A DNA stretch of 64,000 nucleotides from Chimonanthus salicifolius (lineage: Eukaryota > Streptophyta > Magnoliopsida > Laurales > Calycanthaceae): assembly GCA_013350335.1 (NCBI GenBank), contig CM023532.1, positions 94,237,064 through 94,301,063 on the forward strand, given 5' to 3'. The stretch's first letter is position 1, and the number at the start of each line of letters is the position of its first letter. Made by a program: the position numbers and the translations under genes. Under the pieces are notes generated by a model. It had not been told where the DNA came from. It did not search any database and saw only the letters and a program-made list of their open reading frames with translations. Of the stretch, positions 26,063 to 37,020 are shown piece by piece.

Positions 26063-26790
26063 GACCCCTTTGTGGGCCATACTTAGGACCAAGAATGGGA
26101 TAATGTATGGAATTTAATGTTTTTAAAAATAAATTAAAACAAGTGGCTATTTTTATGGATGTTAGATCATAAACAATGAAACCCTAGGTGGATTGGACAT
26201 GAAATTGGATACATTAAGATGACATTTCGAATGATTAAATGAAATGGATAGATGCTGCGTTTTAGGCTCGCAAATCGAAATATTTAAAATGGGCAAAATT
26301 GGAATTATGCATATGGTTAAGCCAATGGGAAATGAGGCTAAGTTAAGGGCCGATTATCGATAAATTTGTAATATATTTTGGAAATCACTAAATGGATCTA
26401 GGGTTGTGATCAGTTAGGAACTTAATCATGAAATAAAATACGGACTAATTCGGGAAATGTGCAATAAGGTATCGGGACGTCGCAAACAGTACGCAAAAGT
26501 CGGCGACCGAATTATCGAACGGAAACCGATGCTAAGCGGTATTCGGTAGGATTCCTACCTCTTTGTAAGCTATGGATATGTGATGTTTATTTTAATCTAT
26601 TTTGATGATTATGGGACTTGTATTATGACGAGTTTTAATTTATGAATTATATGATGGTGTTATGGATTATATTTTAAACATTATGCATTATATGGCTATG
26701 TATGGTATATTAAATTTATGGTTTATCTATATACTACATAGCATAATACACGTACATCTCATGCACGGCATGGGCAGGAAAATAATGAAA

Positions 26791-26965
26791 CCGGAGTCCA
26801 TGCTCCGTCGGGGCGACCGAGAATCAGACATGGGGATAGCCTGAGGGCTATAACCGGAGTCCATGCTCCATCGGGGCGACCGAGAATCAGACATGGGGAT
26901 AGCCTAAGGGCTATAACCGGAGTCCATGCTCCGTCGGGGCGACCGAGAAGCAAACATGGGGACAA
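26791..26965 (+). repeat. 63 bp tandem repeat, 3 units, in solo Tekay LTR
   Basis: CCGGAGTCCATGCTCCGTCG starts at 26791, 26854 and 26917, a strict 63 bp period. Each unit contains the short hairpin CGGAG/CTCCG. The equivalent place in the 31447 and 40458 LTRs carries two looser copies, so the copy number varies between LTRs. Confidence 0.92.
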
Positions 26966-29199
26966 TACATTGTATGATCATACGGATGATGGGTGGGACA
27001 CATGACATAGGCACCCATGGCATAGCATTCATTACATGCTTATTTTGTTATATTTTATTGTATCGGTATGCGTGTTATCACTAATCCATGTGCTAGCCCT
27101 ACTCGGAGTCCTACTGGGCGCATTGACTAACGCCCTACTTCTACCCTAGCTGATGACGCAGGGGATGGTGGAAACGGTGGACATGACAGGAGCCAAGCTT
27201 AGGAGCTTGGGAAGCGCATTCTTAGTTTATTTAAGTTTATATTTTAGAAATGTAATTTTGAGTAACTTAGCTCGTCGGACTGTATAATTTGCATTTCTTG
27301 CGATGGTTTGGACTTTATTTATGGACGATTATGTTTTATGATATAAATATGAACATAGGGGCATTTTGGTAATTCAATGTTGTATCTTCCCTTCTATCTA
27401 AAAATCGGTAGGATAAACTCTATTATCATGCTCCGCAATAATTATAATCCGCGAGCTTACTTCCTACGCGTGAACCGTTCTCGTGGACTTAGTTCCGCGT
27501 ACGCGTGGAGTTGGCCAGTTAAGGGCCGGGCTTTAGAAGCTCGGACTTAACTCGCGTCGTGACGTCCGCGCCCTCTCTTACTCTTCATCTCAAAAAAAAA
27601 TAGACTCTGATTTTCGAAAAGCGAGTGAAAAAGGGGCTGGCGTTACAAGAATTGCACATCAGAAATGAAGTATACTTTATTACATTCTACAGTGTTTCAA
27701 ACGAACACCGTAAAGGGTTTATTACATTGCATGTTCATACGTACAATGTCTACTAAGTTAAACATAAAATCCCAACATTGGGTAGATACTAAAGGGTTTC
27801 CACCCTATACAACAGCTGAAGATCCTCCTATCCTTCGTCCCCCGGGTTTCCTGTTACGTAAGAGGTGTGAGCTTTACAAACTCAGTGAAAAGAAAACAAT
27901 AGCAAGTTCTGGATAATAAAACATATTATCAACATAATAAACATGTTATCAAACAACAGTTTATACACTCAAAAATCATGTAAAATAATGTCAACACAGT
28001 TATCTACTATGAAATGTCCTTCATTTCTCAAAAAGATACCCTCACCAAATGACGTCTACAGTTCTTCCCTAACTGTGAGTAATACGTTTCTTACACCGCC
28101 GGCAAATTCATGCTCAGTGCTTCACAGAGCCCGTATTTTAAATACACCTCGTACCAGTGCCCTCCACGAGCTAAGTACTTCATACATTGGTGTGAGGTAA
28201 TTTGATATGCACAGTACACCAATCAATATGCACATCAATAAATGGATTTAAACATAATTGTCAACCCACATAATATCTCTCACACATATGATCATAATAA
28301 CCTCACTCAGCTAATATAGATTCCTAATCCCTCCTGCATGGAATCATAATACAAATATCAGCAATCAATATATATTATGCTGGAAAAACTAAACACAGAT
28401 TAAAAGTCCACCAACGGGTTACAATATAACACAAATAAGTGTTCCGTTCTCTCCAATCGGGTACGTCTACCCTGTACTCATCATTTATTGCATAGATTAA
28501 TTATCCTGCAATACATCAGTTATACACAACATGCATATTCCTATTGGAATCACGATTGGATACTTGATCTATCATCAGATCACCCATATCACAATACCAA
28601 GTAGTCTTTAGGAATAAGTGAGTTCCGTACTCCGTTTTAGGATGGTTAGATCTCGACATCTCGAAACACTCTCAAGTTCACGTTTCATATGTAGAAACTC
28701 ATAATCACATCCTTACTTGTGAACAGTGTCGATATCGCATTCTAATCCCATTACATCCTTTCCGTCAATAAAGATGATCACGGGTTTCCACTTATTGCCG
28801 TAGGGCTAATGGTGAAAGAAACATTGTATTGAATGAAAATGAGATGCATTTTAGTAAACACATAGTGTGGTTGAATCTCCTCATTTTCGGTTGGCGAGTG
28901 TTTTTCAGTAATCTGTTCAAAATGAAAAATAGTGTAAATACAACTTATAATAACACTATATAGCCATAATATATACTCCTAAGTGTTTGGAATATCATGA
29001 CAATACATTTATAGAGTTTTCTTACAATTTTGTAAAAATTACGATTTTGCCCCTGAACTTAATACGGGCTAAAAATAAACCCCCCAAGTGGTCTAACATA
29101 AATATTTTTCACCTAAAACAACATAAAATTCATTTTTGAAACTTTTCCGAAAATTACATTTTTACCCCCAAAAATATCCAAAATTACCAAAATGCCCCT

Positions 29200-29445
29200 G
29201 GGCACTATGCACAGCATTGTTCATAAAATTTACGAAAATACCATCCGGGTACTGTACCGAAATTACGAAAATACCACTCAACACTATTCACAGTACTGTT
29301 CATAAAATTTACGAAAATGCCATCGGGCACTGTTCACTGAAATTCTGAAAATGCCCCTAGGCACTATTCACTGTACTGTTCATAAAATTTACGAAAATGT
29401 CATCCGGGCACTGTTCATCCAAATTATCAAAATGCCCTTCTGAAA
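29200..29445. repeat. About 80 bp tandem repeat in family-3 LTR
   Basis: TTCATAAAATTTACGAAAAT recurs at about 29220, 29298 and 29379, each followed by a CACTGTTCA or CACTATTCA block. The units are degenerate. Confidence 0.8.
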
Positions 29446-30596
29446 ATTTAGGGCCCACACAATGCGCCGCAAAACACGGTTCATGGGCGGATTTTTTTAT
29501 TTTTTTTTGTATTTTCTTCTCCGATTTTTATAGAGCAAAATGTAAGTCATTTTTTGATGAAATTAAATATCTAGCTTCCTCTTAATGAGGTCTACAAAAT
29601 AAAAATATCAACTCAAAATAAATACAACAGAAATCTTTTGAAAAATTAAGACAACCGCTTTAGGGCAACAGTAAACGTCTAGCCGCAGAGAAAAATGTAA
29701 AAAAACTAAGAAAATGATTTGTAAATTCGTGATTTTTAAATGAAACCGAATGCACCTATTTATAGTATTTTGAAAAACATTATTTGAGTTTGGCTGGATA
29801 AATCCTTAGCCTCAAATCTGTCGGCAGAATCTCAGTTGATAAAAATGTCGGCAGAAGATAAGATTTTATCTTCTGCAACAGTAATATTTACTGTTACTCT
29901 ACCCTTTTTCGGTTCGTCTATATTAAACCCTAACTCGTAAAAATCCGACACCACAAGTGTGTTGAGAACACGGGGTTTACCTACGATGAAACGTTCACTT
30001 TTTGTTGTAACACCAAAAATAGGGTATTTTTCACAAGGTCAACGTTTTAATAAAATAGACGGCTTAATCGTAGTGATTTTGACACTTCGAAACAAGTGTC
30101 TAAAATACTCATTTTGACATTCTAAATATGTCAATGCGTTTGATAAAATACAGATCGACTGTGACCTGAGTTTCCCAATTTTCAGAATACGGGGTATCTT
30201 AAAAATCGGGGCTTTTAGATAAAAGCATATGTAAAATACACGTTTCAAGGAATACTCGTGAAATTCTGAAAATACCACTGAGTAGCGTACTCAAAAGCTT
30301 AATATGTGTGTGAATTTCAAGGTCTGAATATATCAGAAGAGTGGTCTTTCACACTCAAGAAGTTTATAAGACACTATTCATGATTTTATATGTAAAACAA
30401 AAGACATTTAAGTAATGTCTAAAATGCCGTCCGAACTTCATCGGGCTGAATCACTAAGCAAACGAGCTCTGATCGGGCCATATAATCCCTTTTCGGGAAG
30501 CTCTTTCCGTACCCTATCATATTAACCGGTCACAAAGCCGAGTTAATAATTTTAAAATTTTGTTATTTTTCTAATTTAAAGGGTCGGGTTATTACA

Positions 30597-31319
30597 AATA
30601 TGGCACCGAGGGGTCGGTCTATACGAGAGACTCGGTCTGGGGCAACACCATGATGACAGAGTTTCATGTCCCGAAACTTGTCCTACCCAGAACGACCTTT
30701 CGCCCTTTACCAAAGGGTCGGACCTGATACTCTCGATCGGTTTTGATCTACCGATATGTATGCTTCTTCGAGAGCCTGTTTGAGTTCACAATCTAGAACT
30801 CACAAATCTTTTACTGACGAGTCGTCGACCACGAGGGGTCGTTTAAGTTCATTACCAAGGGGTCGGTGCATACGAGACTATCGCTAAGAGACTTTCCCAA
30901 AATGATAATTCTTTGATCCAGAACCTCTATCAAACTAGCCGACCAATCCTTGACCACGATGGATCGATCCTCTCTCCACCGAGTGGTCGGTGAGAACGAG
31001 TGGTCGAGCTGTCAGTGAACTTAATTCATATTTCCAATTTCGCTGTTATTTTACTGTCCCGCTTCCTCTCTAGAGTTGTTATGTTCATTACCAACATATA
31101 CAACTAAGCCTATTAATAGTCTTTTCTCAGGTGTGGGTCCCACCTAAGGTCATGTATGGCCATAATACCTTTTTGTGATTGGCATTACGATAAGCTTTGA
31201 ACTTGGTGGAGCATAATCTTCTTTCTTCATCATCTTGAGCCTTGAAGCTTCTTAGCGACTGCTTTTTCCCGAGCCATGGAATTGACGAACAGGGACTAGA
31301 CAAAGCCGGGGCACTAACA
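30597..31319 (-). repeat. 5' LTR of reverse copia, fragment 2
   Basis: This resumes the LTR after the family-3 insertion (GGCACCGAGGGGTCGG aligns with 14234 onward) and ends at GGGGCACTAACA, i.e. TGTTAGTG on minus. Confidence 0.92.
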
Positions 31320-31446
31320 CACTTGTTAGAAGCTTGAAGACTTAAGATGATTAATATTGAAGATCATGCTCCACCGGATTTAAGCTCATCATTATGGCAA
31401 TCACAAAACAGGCATTTGGCCATAGATGACTTTAGGTGGTACCCAC
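31320..31446 (+). repeat. 3' LTR of outer copia, fragment 2
   Basis: It begins with the CACTT duplication, continues GTTAGAAGCTTGAAGAC as in the intact 5' LTR at 4545, and ends at GGTACCCAC where the Tekay element enters (CCCAC at 31442-31446). Confidence 0.95.
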
Positions 31447-31469
31447 TGTAATAGCTCGGATTTTTAAAT

Positions 31470-31507
<38 letters not shown>

Positions 31508-34500
31508 GCTATTATTTATTTTAATAATGGAAATTGGGAATTTTGATAGAATAAATGTTAAGTGGATCAAAATTTGGGCAAAGGCCCAAGTATGGTCCAA
31601 TGGACCATGGATTGGATTAAATTCATTTAAATGGTCAATGGTGGTTAATTGGACCAAGGATGGTCAAATTGGGCCCAACACCCATTTGGGACCCAATGGG
31701 TCAAGATGATTTAAGCTCTAAGGTAAATGGGTAGGAGGTGAATGTAATTGGGCCATGGGCCCAATGGTGATCCAATTAGTTGGAATGGATTTAATTGGTT
31801 TAAATCACCTAAGTTAGTGATGAAATGATCAAGATGGCATAACCAAGTGGGGCCCACCTCCACCTCACCAAGTGAGGTGGCGTGTGGACCAAGGCATAAG
31901 TGGGGCCGACCATCATGGTTGACTTAGTCAACCATGGATAAGTCAAAGGGAATTGAGGGGGAACAAATTAAATTAAGTTGATTTAATTAATGTGAATCAC
32001 CTAAGTTAGAATTTATTAAACTTAGGTGACATGGCCGAATGGGGCCCACCTCCACCTCATCAAGTGAGGTGGCGGGTAGGCCAGAAGTTAGTGAGGCCGG
32101 CCACCATGGTTGACTTGGTCAACCATGGGTGGATACATGGAGGGAATTTAAGAAAATTGAATTAGATTAAATGGGAATTAATTAACCTAAGTTGAGGATC
32201 CAATTAATTAATTACTTAGGTGAGTCAAATGGGGAGTCAATGGGATAAGTCAATGGGTGGTTTTATCTCATTGAAACCACCCAAACCACTTAAAGAAACA
32301 CAAATAAAACCATTGGCTAAGGGTGGTGGTTTTATCTCAACCACCACCACTAAGGCATGTGAGCCCATGCTTGGTTGGTGGAGGAAATGATGGTGGAGTG
32401 TAACTTAAGCAACTAAATGAGATGGGTTTTCATCTCATCCCATTCTCATCTCACTCTCTCCATCCCTCCCTCTCCAAAACCGTCCCTCACTCTCACAAGG
32501 AGAAAGAAGAAGAAAAACCTAGAAGAAAGGAAGAAAAAAACTCAAGCATAGGCCAACCACCTCAAGATCAAACCTTGGGATAGTTTTTCCCATCCTCTCC
32601 TCCTCTCCCTCTCTCAAACCCACTCCATCATTGGCTGACCCAAACATTGATGATCTCATTTTGATCAAGCACATCTTGGCCTAAGATCAAGGAGAAGAAG
32701 AAAGGAGAAAGGCTAAGGAATCCAAAGGGATGAAAAGAAGCCGGAGGAGCTGCCGGAGTGGTAAGTAATTCTTAAACAAGAATGTACATTTTTTAGGGGT
32801 TAAGAAGAGATCATGGAATCCATTTTCCTTGGATTGAATGGTGGCCAAAAATGTTGTGGGCCATGGATCTAAAATCCATCCAAGGCAAAAGATGAGAAAT
32901 GGACAAAATGGATAAGATAGGTTAAGAAAAGAAAAATAAAGGAATGATAAGGACACTAGGTAATTAAGGTTTTCATAAGCATGGAAAAATGGATTTTTGA
33001 AGGAATCATGGCCATAGGGTTCGGCCATGTAGTATGGCCAAACCCCATGGTAGGTGATTAAGTGATTTAATAGGGTTTTAAAGAATGGAAGCCATGGAGG
33101 GTGGTTAATGATTTTAAGGTTTTAAATGAATGAATGTTAGTGATTTTTAAAGAGGTTTTGAATGAGGAAAATCATGGGAGATGTAAATGATTTTTATGGC
33201 CTCAAAAGGCATAGATGAAGATGAACCATGAACCATGGGTTCGGCCATGGTATATGGCCGAACCCTATGGTGGTGTATCTGTAATGATTATGGGTGTAAA
33301 ATATGGAAAAATGATGGGGAATGTTGGTAATTTTGATGGACTCAAAAAAAATGAACCTAATGTTGATCAAAGGGGTAATTTAAATGTATGATGGAATCCC
33401 CTCATGGAGGAACTTGTGGTGGATCTAAAATGTAACAAAAGACCCAAGGAAAAATGGAGATTAGGTCAAATTAAAGGGGCTGATTTTAATGATTCTATGA
33501 CATGATTGGTAAGTCATTGAGGGATCTAAGTTGTGGATCAAAAATGTGGTAAATGATCCAAAGGAAGTAAAGAGATTAACATCATGGGTTCGGCCATGGT
33601 GTATGGCCGAACCCATGACCCATTTTATGAGCCATTTGATGGGCTAAGTATGGGGTTATGTATGTGTTTAAATGAATAAGGATTAGGTTAATTAAATGGC
33701 TGATTTTTAATGTGTTCATGTCATGATTGATGGATCATTAATGGATCTAAGTTTGTGGATCAGTTATGGACTTAATTATGCATGGATAAATTAGTGATTA
33801 GTCATGGAAAGGAGTAGTGGCAAAATCGTAAATAATGGCCAAAATGAAGAACCATGGGTTCGGCCATGGTGTATGGCCGAACCCCATGGAGGATGATCAT
33901 GGACTTAAGTGTGTTTGATGATGACCTTAAATATGGATTAAATGAAGCCTAGGGTGCTGGTTTTTAAACTCACAAAATTAAGATAATCAATGGATTAAGA
34001 TGGGACCCACAAACCTAATTAGAAGGGTTCGGCCATGGTGTACGGCCGAACCCCACTAAGGCATATGTTAGGGACTTGATCATGGATAAAATATGGGCTG
34101 ATTATTAATATGTAATAAGGTATCGGACATCACAAGCAGTGCGCGTTTGGGTGACCGGATTCGCGAACGGAAACGTAAAGGGACGCTAGTTGGTATTCGG
34201 TAGCATTCCAACCTTATTGTAAGCCATGGATTATGTGTGTATGGATGTTTTATTAATTTATTTTAGTAATCATGTGATATGTTTAAGATGGGTTTTTATG
34301 GCTATGATTTAAATATTATATGTCATTTTGCATTTACAATGATTTAATACTATATAGCATATTGCAATTACATCTCATGCATGGCATGGCCGGGAAAATA
34401 AAGGAACCGGAGTCCATGCTCCGTCGGGGCGACCGAGAAGAAAGCATGGGGATATCTTGATGTGTTTCATCCATCAAGAGGGTACTATAAGGTACAACTG

Positions 34501-35289
34501 GAGTCCATGCTCCGTCGAGGCAACCGAGAAGCAAGCATGGGGATTCCTTGATGAGGCTTTGCTATCAAGGGGGATGCCTAGTGTTGATCATATCTTGATG
34601 AGGTTTTTCTATCAAGAGGGACATGGCACAATAATGGTATGGATGATGGGTGGGACTCATGACATAAGACACCCATGGCATGGCATTCATTTTATGATTT
34701 TCATTATATTATTACCTATGTGCTTGTTATCACTAATCCATGTGTTGGCCCTACTCGGAGTCCTATTGGGTGCGTTGTCTAATGCCCTACTTTCACCTTA
34801 GCTGATGACGAAGGGGATGGCGGAAACGAAGGACGAGACGGGAGCCAAGTGTAGGAGCTTGGGGAAGCAAGCTAGATAGTTTACTTTAATTTATTTTGGA
34901 AATGTAATTTGAGTAACTTAGCTCGTCGGACTGTATAATTTATATTTCTTGCTATGGTTTGGACTTTACTTTTGGATGTCATAATTTTGAGGTAATTTAG
35001 TAATTTAAATGATGTAGTTTCCTTGCTATCTAAAAATTGGTAGGATATACTCTATTATAGTTCCGTAATTAGTTAAATATTCCGCGAGCTTACTTTCTAC
35101 GTGTGAACCGTTCTCGTGGACTTAATTCCACGCACACGTAGGGTTGGCCAGTTAAGGGTCGGGCTTTAGAAGCTCGGACTTAACTCGCCTCATGACGTCC
35201 CGCGCCCTTTGTCACTCTTTATTTTAAAAAAAAAAAATAGACTCTGATTTTTGGACAATTAAGCATAGTAAAAAGGGGTCGGCGTTACA
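31447..35289 (+). repeat. 5' LTR of Tekay element
   Basis: TGTAATAGC to GGCGTTACA. It contains an (AT)n run at 31472-31503, absent at that length from the 3' LTR. A tandemly duplicated segment of about 190 bp carries the CCACCTCA hairpin and the CCATGGTTGAC/GTCAACCATGG hairpin (about 31840-31940 and 32030-32135). Five TTCGGCCAT hairpins and two CCGGAGTCCATGCTCCG units follow. Open frames such as 34457-34801 lie wholly inside and recur in the 3' LTR; they are not genes. Confidence 0.95.
33016..34054. repeat. TTCGGCCAT hairpin cluster, 5 copies (5' LTR)
   Basis: Copies lie at about 33016, 33237, 33587, 33857 and 34025. The one at 33852-33889 has arms CCATGGGTTCGGCCAT and ATGGCCGAACCCCATGG (one bulged C) and a 5-base loop. 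Confidence 0.92.
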
Positions 35290-35291
35290 AT

Positions 35292-35303
35292 TGGTATCAG
35301 AGC
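35292..35303 (+). other. Primer-binding site of Tekay element
   Basis: TGGTATCAGAGC lies two bases after the 5' LTR, the initiator-Met tRNA type common in plant chromoviruses. Confidence 0.93.
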
Positions 35304-35645
35304 GAAATCGGAAGAATGAATCTCTCGAAGTAAGATTAAGACGGTTTCACGTCTTACTGATGGATAAGAATCCCAGCTGACCGACTCTTCGGAGTCTGCT
35401 GCATAGGGGCCGGGTTAATTTACTTCGATTGATTCAGACTGAAGCATTCAATCTGAGAGCAACATTTGACGAAAAGGAATGATAGCAAGGGAAGAACAAT
35501 TACTCTAAGTTAGATCTATCAAACATAGCAAAATAGGCTTATTTCCCCCGAATTGAGAAAAATCTAGACTTCCCCCCCAAATTGATGAAACAGTGATGGA
35601 TTTATCAAACCTAGGAAAATTTCCCCGATTTCACCAAATGGAACA

Positions 35646-35865
35646 AACATTGATACTTAGGAAATTTTCCCCAAAAACTAAGTGTGCTTATTTGGATATT
35701 TTCCCCAAAAATCAAATAAAAACATTTGATACTTAGGAAGTTTCCCCGAAATTAAGTATACTTACTTAGCAATTTCTCCCCAAATTAAAAAGAAACACTT
35801 GATACTTAGGAGTTTTTCCCCCAAAAACTAAGTATGCTTATTTGGCAAATTTCCCCAAAATATGA
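35646..35865 (+). repeat. Leader tandem repeats (about 72-77 bp, 3 clear units)
   Basis: Between the primer site and gag, a unit built of TGATACTTAGGA, one or two TTTCCCC runs and AAGTATGCTTATTTGG recurs at about 35646, 35723 and 35795, with a decayed copy upstream at about 35520-35640. The stretch 35304-35645 has no gene. Confidence 0.8.
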
Positions 35866-35921
35866 ACACGACAATTTTATGAAGGAACTAAGTCAATAAA
35901 TATTTTTCGATGACTTAGGAA

Positions 35922-37020
35922 ATGCCTCCAAAGAGAAGGACTCGCCGAAACCCACGGGTAGAGGAAGAGGTGCCACCACCTCGTCAGGAAGAGGAGGTAC
36001 AGCCACCTCATCAAGAGGAGGGACAGAATAGTGTGAACCTACCTGTTGTGCCTCCCGAGTTGAAAGAATTGGTTCAAGCAGTGGTCACCTCTGTCCTGCA
36101 ACAGCATTTGAACGGAAATGCAACCACCAGCGACTCTAATAACTGGAAAATTGTCAAGGATTTCCAGCAACAGAGACCCCAGTACTTCAACGGGAAAGAA
36201 AGGGCTGTCAGAGCATTGGTTGAAAAAGATCATTCAGATCTTGACTCTGCTTCAGTTTTCCAGTCATGCTGATAGGATCTTACTGGCTACATCTCAACTG
36301 ATCGAGGATGCCGGTAATTGGTGGGAGGTTGTAGAAAAACAACAAGTACTTGTGCCGGAAGGGGAAAGGACTACCATGACATGGGAATGGTTCTCAGCTA
36401 CTTTTCTAGAGCAGCATTTTCCGGAGGAGGAAAGAGAGCGCCAGACTCAAGCCTTCCTATCATTGGTACAAGGCAATATGACGGTGGCAGAATATCACAG
36501 GGAATTCCTTAGTTTATCCGTCTATGCATTTTATATGGTGGATACCGAGCACCGGAGGTCCCGTAAGTTTGAGCGGGGCCTTCGGCCGAGCATCAGGGCT
36601 AGGGTGACAATATTCAAGGCAGCCACACTGGCTGAGGTGGTCAGCAAGGCCACTATAGCAGAGCAAGAGTTGAATGAGATGGTGCGGTTTGACAACCGCT
36701 GAGGACAGAGTGGAAGGGGTGCATTTCAGCCCAACAAGAAGTTCCGCCCGAACTTTAGAAGACCCTCACCTTCCACTGGATCTATAGGGGGCTTTCGCCC
36801 CAATCAGCCCTCCCCATCAGCATCACTCACTCAGGTTCCACGGGGTGGGAACACATGCTACTAGTGTGGCCAACAGGGCCACTTCAAGAGGGAGTGTCCA
36901 CAGATTAGCAAACCCTCTCACTTGAGGGGTCCCTTCCACCCTCTAGCTAGACCAGCTCAGTCACGAGGAGGCATGGCTTACAACTAGGCGGGGCAGGCGT
37001 CAAACCCTATAGGATCCGGA
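35922..37020 (+). pseudogene. Gag of Tekay element, degraded
   Basis: ATG at 35922 opens a basic start (MPPKRRTRRNPRVEEE) followed by a proline/glutamate-rich part. A frame change lies near 36230. The capsid-like part (ADRILLATSQLIEDAGNWWE, ERTTMTWEWFSATFLEQHFP, MTVAEYHREFLSLS) runs in the second frame to a TGA at 36700. The frame then continues through an in-frame TAG at 36862, inside the zinc knuckle (CY-stop-CGQQGHFKREC), and TAG at 36985. The normal role is RNA packaging and particle assembly; this copy cannot make an intact protein. Confidence 0.88.

Larger units (their letters stand above)
23759..27647 (+). mobile_element. Solo Tekay/Del-type LTR, plus strand
   Basis: The ends are TGTAATAGCCCG and GGCTGGCGTTACA, flanked by AGAAT at 23754-23758 and 27648-27652 (perfect). 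Length is 3889 bp. It matches the LTRs of 31447-44253 in order: TGGGCCC-rich leader, one CCACCTCA segment, CT-rich part, four TTCGGCCAT hairpins, a conserved block with TCGGTAGGATTCCTACC, then three CCGGAGTCCATGCTCCG units. It sits inside the family-3 LTR and is therefore younger than it. No gene is present. Confidence 0.95.
23398..30596 (-). mobile_element. Solo LTR of a third family (about 3.3 kb), split by a Tekay LTR
   Basis: The ends are TGTCACGCCCCGACC and GGTCGGGTTATTACA. Flanks are GATAT (23393-23397) and AATAT (30597-30601), one mismatch; the uninterrupted LTR of the same copia at 14228 reads GATAT, so AATAT is probably a later change. Without the nested LTR it is about 3305 bp. By analogy with TGTAATAGCCC starts, the minus strand is probably sense. 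No open frame, primer site or second LTR copy was seen, so a solo LTR is the simplest reading. It holds an 80 bp tandem array at 29200-29445. Confidence 0.8.
13247..31319 (-). mobile_element. Ty1/copia element, reverse strand, with pol deleted and three nested LTRs
   Basis: The ends are TGAAAGTTCC (13247, left) and GGGGCACTAACA (31319, right), i.e. TGTTAGTG...ACTTTCA read on the minus strand. CACTT flanks it at 13242-13246 and 31320-31324. LTR lengths agree: 1689 bp on the left, about 1700 bp on the right once the 23398-30596 insertion and its duplication are removed. The interior (14936-22415) holds gag but no protease, integrase or reverse transcriptase, so it is a deletion derivative. It belongs to the same LTR superfamily as the element it is inserted in, in opposite orientation. 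The gag style suggests, tentatively, the Maximus/SIRE lineage. Confidence 0.92.

Noticed and set aside
23398..30596. Family-3 segment considered as a full-length element
   Set aside because: No second LTR copy, primer site or coding domain was found inside it.
33852..33889. Hairpins considered as individual MITEs
   Set aside because: No target duplications or interiors; they occupy the same positions in sister LTRs, so they are part of the LTR.
34457..34801. 114-codon frame also present near 43438-43761
   Set aside because: Recurs because both are LTRs of one element; frame differs by indels and has no domain character.
35292..35303. TGGTATCAGAGC as part of a tRNA gene
   Set aside because: Only the 3' tRNA complement is present, just after an LTR; no cloverleaf follows.
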